Shown: piece after piece, positions 49,039 to 59,112 of the stretch
Position numbering within the stretch: position 1 is the stretch's first letter
How the letters are laid out: each line of letters begins with the position of its first letter
Source: Anodontia alba
Taxonomy: Eukaryota; Mollusca; Bivalvia; Lucinida; Lucinidae
Reading direction: 5' to 3'
DNA length: 64,000 nt
NCBI GenBank assembly: GCA_964016985.1
Contig: OZ024821.1
Location: forward strand, 123,750,035-123,814,034
Program-made: the position numbers and the translations under genes
The notes under the pieces: generated by a model
Database searches by the model: none
What the model was told of the DNA's origin: nothing
What the model saw: only the letters and a program-made list of their open reading frames with translations

Positions 49039-52000
49039 GTACTCACTGGAATTCCCTTGATGAATTGATTCCTGTAAGTAGATCTCCAGATAAGAGGGCT
49101 ATTCAGATGTGTATTTTTCTTATTTCTCCATGAAAATGTATGTTGTGGTACTAATTTGAAGTGCCTTACTTGCGCTTTAGTGTGGGATTTTCAATGAGTA
49201 CTGCAACATGTTTTTATGGAGCAATGAGAATATAAATACTGTTTATAACCTGATATAGCTTTTGGTGTCTGTCCACCTGTCGGTCTGCACTTTGTTGCCT
49301 GATAACTCCTCCTACAGTTTTCATCAGATCATGTTGAAACTTGGTTGACAGTTAGAACTTGAAGTGGTACAGTTCATTATTTTTAGTTTACGGTACACCA
49401 AATTTTGATTGAGTTATTACATTTTTTAAAGATTTTTCAGACATAGTGTCCTCATTTCCGGATAACTCCGCCAACAGTTTTCATCCGATCACATTGGAAC
49501 TTAGTGGACATACAGACCAACAGATGATACAGCGCATATTGTTTTGAGGTTACCAAACAATTTTGAAGGAGTTATTACACTTTTTAAAGATTTTTCAGAC
49601 TTGACATTGTTTTCAGATAACTCCTCCTACAGTTTTCATCCAGTTGGGTTGAAACATGGTGGATAGCTGGATTATGAGATGATGCAGCGTATATTGTTTT
49701 GAGGTTACAGTACACCAAATTTTGATAGAGTTGTAGCTCTTTAAACATTGTTCAAGCACGATGTGGCTTCAAGTTCTCATGGTGGCTTACAATTTATTGA
49801 GTACCACATCAAACACAGCCATATTCTCATCATATTTTGTTACCTTGCAGTGGTGGGGTATCATGCAGTGTATGCGATGCTTTTATTGGAGAAAAAAAAT
49901 CCCACTTTATCTAACACCAGGGTAACGACCGACATGTTAATGGAGGACTACACCTCTCAGCCTCAGAGACATCTATCTCTTTAAGCGGGACAGACTGTCA
50001 GAACGAGGACAACAACAACAACAACAACAATATTGTTACTGCTGTCAAAGTTTATAATGTTTTTAAGAGACATTAACCCTTAAAGCGCCAAGAAAAACTG
50101 CATCTGAAAATGTCGTCTGTTTATGTCGTCTGCTGAATATTCTTGCAGACTTTTCAAACCTAGTTTTGCATACAGGCAAACAGTGTGGACCCTGATCAGA
50201 CTGCTCCTAAAGGAGCAGTCTGATCTGGGTCCACACTGTTTGCAAAAATGACTTTTAAAATCACAAGCAGATGACAAAGCAGACGACAATAGTTGTGACT
50301 GGCGCTTTAAGGGTTAACAGCTATATGAATGTGTATCTTTTACTTTTTCATTTCTACCTTATATATAGAAATAATCTAACTTCTTCACAAACACCAATAT
50401 GATAGAAACAGAGTATCTAGGCAATCACCACAGGACTATTTTTAGAACAGTTATATCACGTGACACTGGATGACCGTTTTTCGCGACTTCAGTAAATCAG
50501 AAATATGTTTTCCCCATCATGATAAAGGTATTTAAAATACTGAAACATGTCTGTCTCAATAAACAAAAAGGTAAAGGCACCGTTGTTGGTTGTTAGCTTT
50601 GTTGTCCTCTCCTATCCTTGATTTTATTTGGACCTTGGCAGTGAGTACCTACAAGTATCCAGATAAATATTTTTCTTATTTCGCCACAAAAATTGAGGGT
50701 TGAGCGCAAGACTGGCGTAAGTCAGATGGTTGTTTTTCCCCAAACTTAATCTCCTCACCATGAAGGCGTTATGAAGATTACAACATTTTTTTCTGTAAAC
50801 AATGAAAATTTAGGTGCCATTGCTCGTATGAGCAATGGCACCTAAATTTGCATTGTTTACAAAGGGGTCAAATTTGCCCCTAAACAAGGGTTTCAAAAAT
50901 ATGTTTGAGTTACTATAGTCTTGCGCTCAACCCTCGAAATGTGTTAAAGGTACTTTTTACTCAGTGAGACACTTGTAATGAGTACTACAGCCTATGTTTT
51001 CATTGACAAATAGGAAAAATGTACTTTTTGGTTGAAATAAGCACTTTATCTAGAGCTATGCTGTCTTAGCTGGGACATTATAGGGGTTTCCAATGCTGGT
51101 TTATTGCAGGCTTGGAGGACCAGCATATGATCAGTGTCCCGTGGGAAGCCTCCCAAGTTCACGAACTAGATCTCACATCAACAGAACTCTCATCGGAATG
51201 CTTAGAAAAAGTTCTATTGAGAATACCTTTCTTCACGTTTCTTGGTCTTGGACATTGTGAATTCTTTACAGATAAGGTAAGGCCTTTTATTAACAGTTAG
51301 CATGCTGGGAAAAAAATTTCAGCAGATGACATTTTGAAATATTTTTTATTTTGCCTTGAAAATAGGATTTGACATTTTGTGCAAATTGTCTCCTAAGGAG
51401 ATATCCTCTTTTCTTGGAAAAATACGAAAAATATCATCAGTTTGTCACCTGCTGAATTTGTCCATAGCATGGTAAGGGTTAAGCTTAATTGATACATTCT
51501 CAAGGGAGATCACTCTGGCTTGACAGTATTTGCCTCAGTTCACAAATTGGTATACTGTGGAAGAAAAGAATTTGCTTCCAGAAGAGCAAATTCTTTCCTT
51601 TTACAGTAGAACCTTTTGAGAAGGAATTCCAGTGCCCTAGATAAGCTTTTGAACCATTGATTTGGTTGTAGGGTCCTGCAGCCTTCTGCTGAAACTACCA
51701 GAGGTTTGTTCCTACCATATATGTTTTTTTGGCAGAAAGGTTCTTGCCTCACTTGAAGCAACCTATTGCTCTAGAAATTATTACCTTTGACATCAAAATG
51801 AGCAATTTTTGGCTGTCAAGAATCATATGTGTAGTGTGATTTTTTATGCCCCCTCCAATGGTGGACAGGCATATAGTGTTTACCCAGTCTGTGTATGTGT
51901 ATACATGTATGTGAGTGTGTGTGTGGATGTGTGTGTGTGTACCAAAATCATGTCTGGTCCACACGGTCAGGAAACTTCATAATCGGAGCCAGTGGCTCTG

Positions 52001-55000
52001 ATAAGCAAATGTTGTGTGCGTCTTCCGGAGCACATGTGGCTCTGAATATAGCGGCTGAAAAAAGTAAACAAAAGAGGTAGGTCAGTCACTCGTCGAAAGA
52101 ATCAGTTTTTGTGGGGTAGTTTTTCTCAAAAAGGAGAATTACATGCTGATCTCGTCTTTTAACAGTTTTCTCACCTAATAGATAGTTTGTAAATGTGTAT
52201 GATCTCGTCTGAATTACTTGTGGCGTGGGCTGATCGATGCTGAATAAACTGATCGTCGAAGGTTCAGCGACGCTATTCCTGGTTATTTTTTCATAAAATG
52301 CATATGCGCCTGGACTGTTTGGCATTTTTTATGTGTGAAATGATTGTTTGACCTGTCTCACTTACCGAAAAATAAAAATTGACAACAAACTAATGGAAAT
52401 GGAGGGCAAATAAACAATGGCTCCGATGGTGTAGGGCAGCTCTGAATATATCGGTCGGCTCTGATAGCTGAGGGCTAATGTTTGCAGAACTGTTATTATA
52501 AAAGACAGCCTCTGTCCAGTTGTGAGTATTGAAACCTTGCAGCAACGTTTGTCTCTTCTGATCTTTGGACATCTATTCTATGCTGTAACAGTTGAATTTT
52601 GCTCTAAAATGTCTTGACCGGGACATGCAACCTTATCAAAACAAGCATAGAAACTGATTATGGCCTCTGGTAGTGGATTTACGTGGATTTTTCTGTTTCA
52701 AGATATTCAAGACATCTCCTAAACCGGTGAAAGGATTTTGAAATAATTTTACAGAAATGTTCCTTGGGTGACCCTCTACCAAAATTGCCTAAATGGTTCC
52801 GCTCTGCTAAACAAAATGGCCACCAGAGCTAAAAATAGAAAAAACCTTAAAACGACATCTCTTAGGCCACTGAATGGATTTTGAAATAATTTCACAGGAA
52901 TGTTCTTTAGATGACCCTCTACCAAAATTGCCTATATGGTTCTGCTCTGCTAAACAGGATGGCCGCCAGAGCTAAAAATAGAAAAACCTTTAAACGACAT
53001 CTCTCAGGCCAATAGCCCGATTTCAAAATAATTTCACAGAAATGTTCCTCTCATGCCCCTTTACCAAAATTGCTAAAATGGTTCCGCTCCGCTAAACAAA
53101 ATGGCTGCCAGAGCTGAAAATAGAAAAAAAAATTTAAACGACATCTCCTCCCAGGCCAATGGCCGATTTCAAAATAATTTCACAGAAATGTTCATCTCAA
53201 GCCCCTTTACCAAAATTGCTAAAATGGTTCCACTCCACTAAACAAAATGGCCACCAGAGCTAAAAATAGAAAAACCCTTTTAAACGATATCTTCTTCTAG
53301 GCCAAGGGCCCGATTTCAGAATAAATTTACTGAAATGTTCCTCTATTGCCCCTTTACCAAAATTGCTAAAATGGTTTGGCTCTGCTGAACAAAATGGCCG
53401 CCAGAGCTAAAAATAGAAAAAAGGTGTAGACTGTCATGCATCTGTCAACAATTTACTTAAGAGACATCTTCTCCTAAACCGGTCAATGGATTTTGAAATA
53501 ATTTTACAGGAATGTTTCTTGAGTGACCCTCTACCAAAATTTTTAAAATGGTTCTGCCCCGCTAAACAAAGTGGCATCCAGAGCTAAAAATAGTAAAACC
53601 TTTAAACGACATCTCCCATGCCAGTGGCCCAATTTCAAAATAATTTCACAGAAATGTTCCTCTAATGCCCCTTTACCAAAATTGCTAATTTGGTTCCACT
53701 CTGCTAAAAAAAATGGCCGTCAGAGCTAAAAGTAGAAAAACCTTTAAACCACATCTCCTCTTAGGCCTATGACCGGATTTCTAAATAATTTCACAGAAAT
53801 GTTCCTTTTTTGACCCTTTACAAAAATTGCTAAAATGGTTCCATTTGGCTGAACAAAATGGCCATCAGAGTTACAAAAAGAAAAAGGGCATAGACTGTCA
53901 TGCATCTGTCAACAATCTGCTTAAGAGACAGCTCCTAAACGGGTTAATAGATTTTGAAATAATTTTACAGAAATGTTCCTTGAGTGACCCTCTACCAAAA
54001 TTGCTAAAATCGGCTGAACAAAATGGCCGCTAGAGCTAAAAATAGAAATTAAAGGACATCTCCTCCCAGTCTAATGGCCCGATTTCAAAATAATTTCACA
54101 GAAATGTTCCTCTAATGCCCTTTTACCAAAATTGCTAAAATGGTTCTGCTCCACTGAACAAAATGGCCGCCAGAGCTAAATATAGAAAAAGCTTTAAACA
54201 ACATCTCTTAGGCCTATGACCGGATCTCAAAATAATTTCACAGAAATGTTCCTCTAATATCCCTTGACCAAAATTGCTAAAATGGTTCCCTTTGGCTGAA
54301 CAAAATGGCCACCAGAGCTAAAAAAAAGAAAAAGGGTATAGACTGTCATTCGTCTGTCAACAGTTTGCTAAAAAGACATCTCCTCCTAAACCGGTCAATG
54401 GATTTTGAAATAATTTTACAGTGACCCTCTATCAAAATTGCTAAAATGGTGCTGTTCCGCTAAACAAAATGGCCGCCAGAGCTGAAAATAAAAAAAAAAA
54501 AACGTTAAACGACATCTCCTCCCAGGCCAATTGCTGATTTCAAAATAATTTCACAGAAATGTTCATCTCAACCCCCTTTACCAAAATTGCTAAAATGGTT
54601 CTGCTCTGCTGAACAAAATGGCCACCAGAGCTAAAAATAGAAAAACCTTTAAACATCTCCTAGGCCTATGGCCTGATTTCAAAATAATTTCGTAGAAATG
54701 TTTCTCTGATTAAGTCATATTCTCCTTGAGTGTTATGATACTCAGGTGAGGGATATAGAGCCATCGTGGCCCTCTTGTTAAATTTTTCCAGATTTATACT
54801 TTCATTCATACCTGAGTTGTTATTATTATCGCCTTTTGAATACTAAACCATTTCAATATTACATTTTGATGCAAATGATGCACCATTAAACCTGAACTCA
54901 ACATCAACATCGTCATTTGAATATTACAGATTCTGGGTGAAATGGTGATGATGGGCAAGTTTACAAGACTGCAAGCTTTCGACATCAGCTACACCCATGC

Positions 55001-58000
55001 TTTGTCTGAGAATGCCATCTACCAGTTTCTTCAGGCTCATGCCGGTAACCTGAGAGGTCTTGTTCTGTCAGGGAAACCAGCTCTCACAGAGAATTTCTGG
55101 CTTAATGTAATACCATTTCTACAGAATATCAGGTAACATTGGAAACTGTATTTATTCAAAATATTTGGATGCCATATCTCTTTACAGTATAAGATTTGAA
55201 CAATCCATTTTATTACTTGAGCTAGCCTCAGTGGCTCAGTCGGATGCACCTCCAGCTGGTGATCTGGAGGTTGCGGGTTAGATCCATGACGGGTGCGGCA
55301 AGGTTCTTTCATGGAGCTTGATCATGAAATATTTTCTATTCTCTCCCTTCTGCTTATTCAAGAAGGGCAGTTGTCAGTGGCCACAAAGTACTAGTAAGCT
55401 GCGTAGAGGACTACACCTTGCTAGGAAAAGTGCGAGTAAGCTACTGCTTGGCTCAACTTGACCTGAACAGTGTTGAATGGAATGTAAAACTCAAAAAAAA
55501 AAAATAAATAAATAAAAATAAAACAAAATGTGTGAAGTCAGGTGACAGTGACTGGAGAAAGTAGCTTGTGCATCTGTGTGCAAAATTTGGGTTTAAAACC
55601 AGATAATTTTAAAATCATAAAAACAGGAAAAGTGATTTTGCTTATATGTAAATAATATCTGTTTGGAAAACAATCTGAGAAGATGTTCCCTTAACACAGT
55701 TATCATGCAACAGACCCCTCACTCACAATTTAACCTCTGCGACTCTATGCTATTCAGCAGGCAATAAATTGGTGATATTTTTCTTATTTTTCCCAATAAA
55801 ATGGCCTTGGCATTTCATGCAAATTGTCTCCTTGTAGACAATTTGCATGAAATGCCAAAGCCTATTTCCTGGGAAAAATAAGAAAATTTCAAAATGTTGT
55901 CTTGAAATATTTACCTATCATGCAAAGTGTTAACTTTTTCAACAGAATCTGTGTACTTGGGACAGCAGATGGCTGGTTTTTGAAATTAACCACCAAAGTT
56001 CACATAGATCAGGTGATTGAGGGTTTCGCCCAGAACTGTCCCTACATGACCCGATTGGAGATACAGTGGGACCCGGACACAATCAGATTCAGTGATAAAA
56101 GTAACAAGTTTGTGGATCACATCAGGTGAGTGTTTTCTTTTACTAATTTCTGCCCACTTGCATGCTTTTAATAGATAAAAGGTGTATTCAGAAGATACCT
56201 CCTTATTATTACAAAGAAAAAAAAAATAAATTTAATAAAAAAAAAAAAGATCAAATTATCACCAAGTTAATACTGTAAATGTCTTGATATTTCGAGCATT
56301 TTGTTCAATACATTTTTTTCCTTAATTTTGTTTATGTGTTTTACAAAATACTAGGTGGAAAGGCAGTGTAGACCCAGATCAGACTGCTCCTTTGGGAGCA
56401 GTCTGATCTGGGTCTGCACTCTTATATATGTCCTTTTCTCAGAAAAAGTTAGTGTACAAAATTTTGAGCAATTATCATATATTTTTCTTGCACCCAACTG
56501 AAGGACCTATCCAAGGTAACAATTTACATTAAAAACAATGTATTTTACCCCAAATAATGCTGACAGACATGCCTGAGCTAAAGAGTGTAGACCAATGTCA
56601 AATTGCTTATAGAAGACAGAAGAATAAGTCTGACAGTTATTTTCAGATCTTGCCGGCCGCAGTTACTCAGTTGGATGCACATCCGATTGGTGATCTCAAG
56701 GTTGTCGGTTCAACCCCCGCCGGGTCGGCGAATTCTTTTATGGAGGTTTGACCATGAAATATTTTCTACGGTCATTCTCTCCCTTCTGATTCAAGAAGGG
56801 CAGTAGTCAGTTTCTGGCAAAAGAATGCACACTACTGGTTAACCGCTTAGAGGACTAAGCCTGCCCAGTAAAAGTATGGTTAGGTAAACTGATTGTGCTT
56901 GAGATGACCCCATTGAGTTGAATGGGCCATAAAACCTCAACACAAACAAACAAATTTTCTGATCCTTTGTGATCATTGAGCTTATTTATGAACCATGAAA
57001 ATTTTTATGAGGGTTGCTGATGAAGCCTAATTGGCCAAAACTACCTAGTCTGCCCAAGAAAACTTCGACATTTAAGCCATTTTTGTTCAAATGTGTGTCC
57101 ATTTCTTTCAAGTGTCTTCCTTTTAGAATCAATTTATAACAAAAGTTTTTTCAGCTATTAACCCTTGTCATACTGAACAAATTAAACTGCCATGCCCACT
57201 TCTAATTTTCACCCAATCAGATTACTTGATCCAGGTTGTTGATACAAATTCATGTACTTAATGGCAAACAGTGCAGATCCAGATCAGTTGGCTTCTTCAG
57301 AAGCCAACTGATCTGGATCTACACTGTTTGCAAAGACAGGGTATATCCACGTTCAACAGGACTAGGGTTAAGTACCTGTACTGACATTGTACATTATTTA
57401 CCATAAATATTAGAACACCTGAACACCTTATCATACTTGTCCTGAAATCTGAACAGGACCAGTTATTACTATGTCTTGTTGTGTCTACAGACTGCTTGAT
57501 GAATGAAAACCAGTGTAGACCCTCATCAGATGAGATTACACTAATTTAGTTAAGATCAAACTCAAACTGGCATTTCTACTTGGATATATACACTGTGCAG
57601 GAATCTTGGAATTATTTTGCATAAATTTCTAGAATGAGCTGCTTAATGTAGTTTCAACATAAACATGATGAATTGGAATTATAAGATAGGAGTTTTATTT
57701 TTGTGGGTTTTATTGAAGGCATCCTTGTAATATTCTTTGTTTGCTGTGCTCCTACCCATCAATTTCAGATTGGGTAGGTAGATGGGCCATTTTTTTTTTT
57801 TTTTTTTTTTGTTTTTTTTTTTGTTTTTTTGAATTAGATATATTTTTTCTTTTACTGTAGACAGTATATGGTCCAAAATGCTGTCCATAAAGATATAATA
57901 TTTCAAAAACTGAAAGTAAAGTTAATGATAAAAAGATTGTAGTGAATGTGGATGTGTCTTTTGTAGGCTTTTTAAGAAAAAAAAAATTCTCCAGAATGGC

Positions 58001-58393
58001 CAAAAATTTTTTTTGGTAGGGCCACTTTTGGTGGGTAGGTAGAAGCACAGCAAATCAACAATTTTTTAAGGTTGGCCAATTGATTTGTAAGGCGAATCAC
58101 TCACAAACTTAACATGAAGCACAGGCTTTATTCAGTTTGTGAGTTATTCATCAGCTTTTACTCATGTATAAAATCCACAGAAATGAAATTCATTCCTGTA
58201 TTATTTCTATTTCTATGACAGATTGAAATGTCCTTACATGAAGTCATTTACTCTGAGTGATGGGGAGTACTATGAGATGGTAAAATCCAATTTTGAGCGT
58301 GCTGACAGGATGAAAGTTGTTCGCACCACCACAAACTACTGTACAAGCCTTGTGAGTCTGCTGAGTTGCTATAATGATCTCCTCTTCAACTGA
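34691..58393 (+). CDS. F-box and leucine-rich-repeat protein, seven coding exons
   Basis: Joining seven GT-AG exons gives an open frame of 492 residues with consistent phases throughout (exons 34,691-34,699; 37,610-38,090; 40,258-40,524; 51,110-51,276; 54,930-55,132; 55,946-56,125; 58,222-58,393). Residues about 8-50 form an F-box (IPDKCLLGIFSYIRQQELG ... CKKW ... RLW), the Skp1-binding part of SCF ubiquitin ligases. The rest is a run of irregular leucine-rich repeats (for example LRYIELP, LKIVNMYGITFIDDSHIELL, LECLALNFCLRVKGSSFKTL) likely to recruit a substrate. The C-terminus is TSLVSLLSCYNDLLFN. There is no signal peptide or membrane segment, so it is probably cytoplasmic or nuclear. Which vertebrate FBXL it matches I cannot say. 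The introns total about 22 kb, almost all repeats. The exons are intact, so the gene is probably functional. Confidence 0.85.
34713..34914. mobile_element. TA-flanked foldback MITE just inside intron 1
   Basis: The ends cagtgaaacctgtgtaagaa / cttacacaggtttcactg are inverted, the element is about 202 bp and almost wholly self-complementary (centre gcaaaattacatgac), and TA flanks both ends. The termini resemble pogo/Tigger-type ends. It begins only 13 bp after the exon-1 donor. Confidence 0.8.
35075..35175. repeat. 100-bp hairpin
   Basis: The arms (gtgccatatcagggtattca ... atgaataccctgatatggca) pair along about 45 bp around an AT-rich loop. A third, partial arm follows at 35,183-35,222. Confidence 0.85.
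35747..35793. repeat. Foldback family B copy
   Basis: The arms cagatcagttgg / ccaactgatctg meet without a loop, and the outer right arm is partly lost. Confidence 0.75.
37132..37360. mobile_element. TA-flanked TIR element (pogo-like MITE)
   Basis: The ends caatcaactctcattatctt and aagataacgagagtcgactg are imperfect inverted repeats, each bordered by TA. The length is about 229 bp and there is no coding capacity. A second, inner inverted match (tatctcgaag / cggatatctcaaag) supports the pogo/Tigger-type assignment. Confidence 0.75.
37372..37441. repeat. Foldback family B copy
   Basis: Outer arms gcaaacagtgtagat / tctacacggtttgc and inner arms gatgagatggct / agccatatctcatc. The inner arm differs from other copies but its partner differs with it. 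Confidence 0.8.
37610..38090 (+). CDS. F-box gene, exon 2 (F-box and first LRRs)
   Basis: Acceptor taattccag|, donor atag|gtaaga. It encodes residues 4-163: the complete F-box and the first repeats, including the Leu/Cys-rich CNLRSLCICLSEV. It ends in phase 1. Confidence 0.9.
38296..38475. repeat. 45-bp tandem repeat derived from foldback family B
   Basis: The word gaccctgatcagatgctg starts at 38,298, 38,343, 38,388 and 38,433, exactly 45 bp apart. The unit is the inner arm of family B. Because 45 is a multiple of three, both strands show repetitive open frames; these are not treated as genes. Confidence 0.9.
38794..38898. repeat. Foldback family A copy
   Basis: An approximately 105-bp hairpin with outer arms ttatttctgcacaaaaa / tttttgtgcagaaataa and centre agaagcacctt / aggtgcttct. 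Confidence 0.9.
38900..40257. other. Rest of intron 2
   Basis: AT-rich, with short LINE-like phrases at 39,180-39,260 too decayed to call and a degenerate family-A foldback at 39,980-40,070. No exon is seen. Confidence 0.5.
40258..40524 (+). CDS. F-box gene, exon 3
   Basis: Acceptor ttcttcatag|, donor acag|gtaagg, phase 1 on both sides. It encodes about 89 residues of LRR, including an acidic EGEEDIYEV start and HLECLALNFCLRV. Confidence 0.9.
40684..40767. repeat. Foldback family B copy (long-loop form)
   Basis: Arms gcaaacagtgtagacccaga / tctgggtctaaactgttt and inner gatgagatgcc / ggcgtctcatc. A more degenerate copy follows at 40,943-41,010. Confidence 0.8.
41658..45504. mobile_element. 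Hairpin-ended element with 166-bp tandem array
   Basis: It starts with a stem-loop (agctcacctgagcc, ggctcaaggtgag) and a CGTC/CTGTCCGT microsatellite. About 21 tandem monomers of 166 bp follow (aacatgg at 42,051, 42,217 and 42,383; core gccgccagggggcggggctt). It ends with caggtgagc and a stem-loop (aggaccatcatggtcct) before cttgttttt. There is no ORF of its own. A 3'-terminal stem-loop and internal tandem repeats are features of non-autonomous Helitron-like elements, but no Rep/helicase sequence is present, so the class is inference. Confidence 0.7.
45504..45600. repeat. Foldback family A copy
   Basis: Outer arms tgctcaaaacatagat / atctatgttttgagca match exactly. The left inner arm is partly deleted. 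Confidence 0.85.
45601..47449. other. Intron 3, foldback-rich part
   Basis: Family-B foldbacks lie at 45,930-45,998 and 46,417-46,472, a complete family-A foldback at 46,701-46,806 and half of one at 46,919-46,965. A pair of related stretches (47,000-47,120 and 47,245-47,370, sharing ttgcggt and caagg words) looks like an old duplication. No exon is seen. Confidence 0.6.
46701..46806. repeat. Foldback family A copy (nearly perfect)
   Basis: Arms tctcgacgaaaacatatg / catatgttttcgtcgaga, then ttgtgggtact / agtacccacaa, and centre gcctcagcgaggt. It is one of the best-preserved hairpins of the family. Confidence 0.95.
47451..47757 (+). repeat. tRNA-derived SINE with target-site duplication
   Basis: The tRNA-like head has an A box (ggtggctcagttgg) and B box (gggttcaaccccc). 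A body of about 220 bp follows (ggttaaccgcttagagga, agcctgcccagtaaa) and a CAAA-repeat tail. The 12-bp word acacttttcaag occurs directly before and directly after, a target-site duplication. Other copies are at 55,221 and 56,653. Confidence 0.9.
47854..47919. repeat. Foldback family B copy
   Basis: Outer arms cagtgcagacccagatcag / ctgatcagggtctacactg and inner arms actgctcct / aggagcaat. Confidence 0.85.
48217..48563. mobile_element. TIR element with 24-bp perfect termini, hosting a foldback
   Basis: The ends ccgtattcgatctaattacc and ggtaattagatcgaatacgg form a 24-bp perfect inverted repeat including the next four bases, with TA at both outer sides. There is no coding sequence. A family-A foldback (48,369-48,477) lies near its middle, with an unusual inner arm (gaattgcatcgac / gtcgatgcaattc). 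Confidence 0.85.
48575..48845. mobile_element. Short hairpin-ended repeat element
   Basis: It begins ataccccaccac then gtggcggggtat (stem-loop), has a CATC/TGTC microsatellite, and ends ggtggggtat. A related copy spans about 58,625-58,965 (shared ggattttaacc, attgctaatgggcaaattt). No ORF is credible. Confidence 0.65.
48959..49036. repeat. AT dinucleotide microsatellite
   Basis: About 38 uninterrupted AT units following a C-rich tract. Confidence 0.98.
49260..49866. repeat. Tandem repeat, about 155-161 bp, three copies
   Basis: The word aactcc(t/g)cc occurs at 49,303, 49,464 and 49,619. The monomer (acagttttcatccgatc, ggttacagtacacca) is the same family as the array at 61,073. It ends near gcagtggtggggtatca at 49,845-49,866. 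Confidence 0.8.
50176..50243. repeat. Foldback family B copy (type example)
   Basis: A near-perfect 68-bp palindrome: gcaaacagtgtggaccctga ... and tctgggtccacactgtttgc, with inner arms cagactgctcc / ggagcagtctg and a 4-base loop. Confidence 0.95.
50695..50935. mobile_element. TIR element (MITE) of about 241 bp
   Basis: The ends gagggttgagcgcaagact and agtcttgcgctcaaccctc are exact inverted repeats. A central hairpin (ggtgccattgctc / gagcaatggcacc) forms the core. The element has landed inside a family-A foldback: the left outer arm (ttatttcgccacaaaa) precedes it and the right half (gtgagacacttgtaatgagt) follows. Confidence 0.85.
51110..51276 (+). CDS. F-box gene, exon 4
   Basis: Acceptor ttattgcag|, donor ataag|gtaagg. 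It enters in phase 1 and leaves in phase 0. It encodes about 56 residues of LRR (VHELDLTSTELSSECLEKVL, then FLGLGHCEFFTD). Confidence 0.9.
51277..52639. other. Intron 4, first part
   Basis: A family-C repeat at 51,300-51,480, a decayed relative of the 9,819 palindrome at 51,555-51,610, a 'tatgccccctcc' repeat end with a GT run at 51,846-51,945, and a minus-strand open frame of 79 codons (52,325-52,086) with no support as a gene. Confidence 0.5.
52640..54780. mobile_element. Hairpin-ended element with 142-147 bp tandem array
   Basis: About 14 monomers (tttcacagaaatgttcctc at intervals of 142-147 bp; core caaaatggccgccagagcta). The array ends with ctcaggtgag, a stem-loop (gagccatcgtggccctc) and ttgtt, the same type of 3' end as the element ending at 45,504. 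The left end is not clear. Confidence 0.75.
54930..55132 (+). CDS. F-box gene, exon 5
   Basis: Acceptor atattacag|, donor atcag|gtaaca. Phase 0 in, phase 2 out. It encodes LRRs including LQAFDISYTHALSENAIYQF and NLRGLVLSGKPALTENFW. Confidence 0.9.
55221..55495 (+). repeat. tRNA-derived SINE, diverged copy
   Basis: The head (cagtggctcagtcgg, ggttgcgggttagatcc) and body (tcatgaaatattttct, aagaagggcagttgtcag) match the SINE at 47,451. The tail is A-rich. Confidence 0.85.
55769..55887. repeat. Foldback family C copy
   Basis: The arms ggcatttcatgcaaattgtc / gacaatttgcatgaaatgcc are exact, with outer arms ttcttatttttccc / gggaaaaataagaa. Related partial copies are at 35,995-36,150, 38,140-38,235 and 51,300-51,480. 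Confidence 0.9.
55946..56125 (+). CDS. F-box gene, exon 6
   Basis: Acceptor caacag|, donor atcag|gtgagt, phase 2 on both sides. It encodes LRRs with VHIDQVIEGFAQNCPYMTRL and the polar segment EIQWDPDTIRFSDKS. Confidence 0.9.
56362..56420. repeat. Foldback family B copy
   Basis: Arms agtgtagacccagatcagac / gtctgatctgggtctgcact with inner tgctcc / ggagca; nearly perfect. Confidence 0.9.
56653..56953 (+). repeat. tRNA-derived SINE
   Basis: Same family as 47,451 (ggttcaacccccgccgg, ttaaccgcttagaggact, agcctgcccagtaaa) with a CAAA tail. The flanks tttcagatc and tttctgatc are a plausible imperfect target-site duplication. Confidence 0.85.
57263..57332. repeat. Foldback family B copy
   Basis: Outer arms gcaaacagtgcagatccaga / tctggatctacactgtttgc and inner tcagttggcttct / agaagccaactga. 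The inner sequence is wholly different from the 50,176 copy, yet still pairs. Confidence 0.95.
57780..57830. repeat. Poly-T tract
   Basis: T runs broken by single Gs. The Lys-rich minus-strand frames over it are artefacts. Confidence 0.95.
58222..58393 (+). CDS. F-box gene, last coding exon
   Basis: Acceptor tatgacag|, phase 2 in, stop TGA at 58,391-58,393. It encodes CPYMKSFTLSDGEYYEMV, then KSNFERADRMKVVRTTTNY and the C-terminus. No canonical AATAAA is seen within the next several hundred bases; the first clear one is near 59,307. Confidence 0.9.
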
Positions 58394-58462
58394 ACCAAGA
58401 ACACCAGTACAATATCATAGCAACAGATAAGGCGCTTTTTTCATCCGAAAAATGCTGATATC

Positions 58463-58570
58463 TTTCCTATTTCTCCACGAAAACATATGTTGTGGGTACT
58501 CATTAGAAGCGCCTCGCCAAGGCACTTCTAATGAGTACCCACAACATGTCGTGGAGAAATAAGAAAAATA
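58463..58570. repeat. Foldback family A copy
   Basis: Outer arms atttctccacga / tcgtggagaaat, then gttgtgggtactcattagaa / ttctaatgagtacccacaac, and centre gcgcctcgccaaggcac. Confidence 0.95.
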
Positions 58571-58999
58571 TTATGTGCATACCCCCTCTTATCTGTAGCT
58601 ATGAATATTCAAAGCACTTTTCATAGCCTTCCACATGAGGGTTTCACATTGGATATCCATGTGTCTGTCCATCAATTTGTCAGTCTGTCCTACATCCATC
58701 CATCTGTTGTACCTCCATCAGTATTTTCATTTCTGGATGACAACCAGTAAATTTCAGTGGATTTTAACCTAACTGGTAGGTGCATTGATATCGCAGAGAT
58801 TTGGTATGGGATGGCTAATGGGCAAAGTTATCTGCCGCACAATACTCTATTTTCATTTCCGGACAATAACTTGGTCTGGTTTGGGATTGCTAATGGGCAA
58901 ATTTGGTCAATTTTTAGACATAGTTTTCTGCCTGCCACAATATAGTGCGGGGTATTATCATTTCACATTTTTATTTTTCACCAAAGAATATTTATATTT

Positions 59000-59112
59000 T
59001 TTCTTATTTCTCCACAAAAACATAAGTTATGGGTACTCATTAGATACACATTGGCCTGGTGCTTTTAATGAGTACCCACAACTTATGTTTTTATGGAGAA
59101 ATAAGAAAAAAT
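59000..59112. repeat. Foldback family A copy
   Basis: Outer arms ttcttatttctcca / tggagaaataagaa, then aaaacataagtt / aacttatgtttt. The centre is more diverged (acattggcctggtgc). Confidence 0.9.

Noticed and set aside
52086..52325. 79-codon minus-strand frame in intron 4
   Set aside because: The composition is acceptable but there is no splice, domain or family support, and it lies in repeat-rich intronic DNA.
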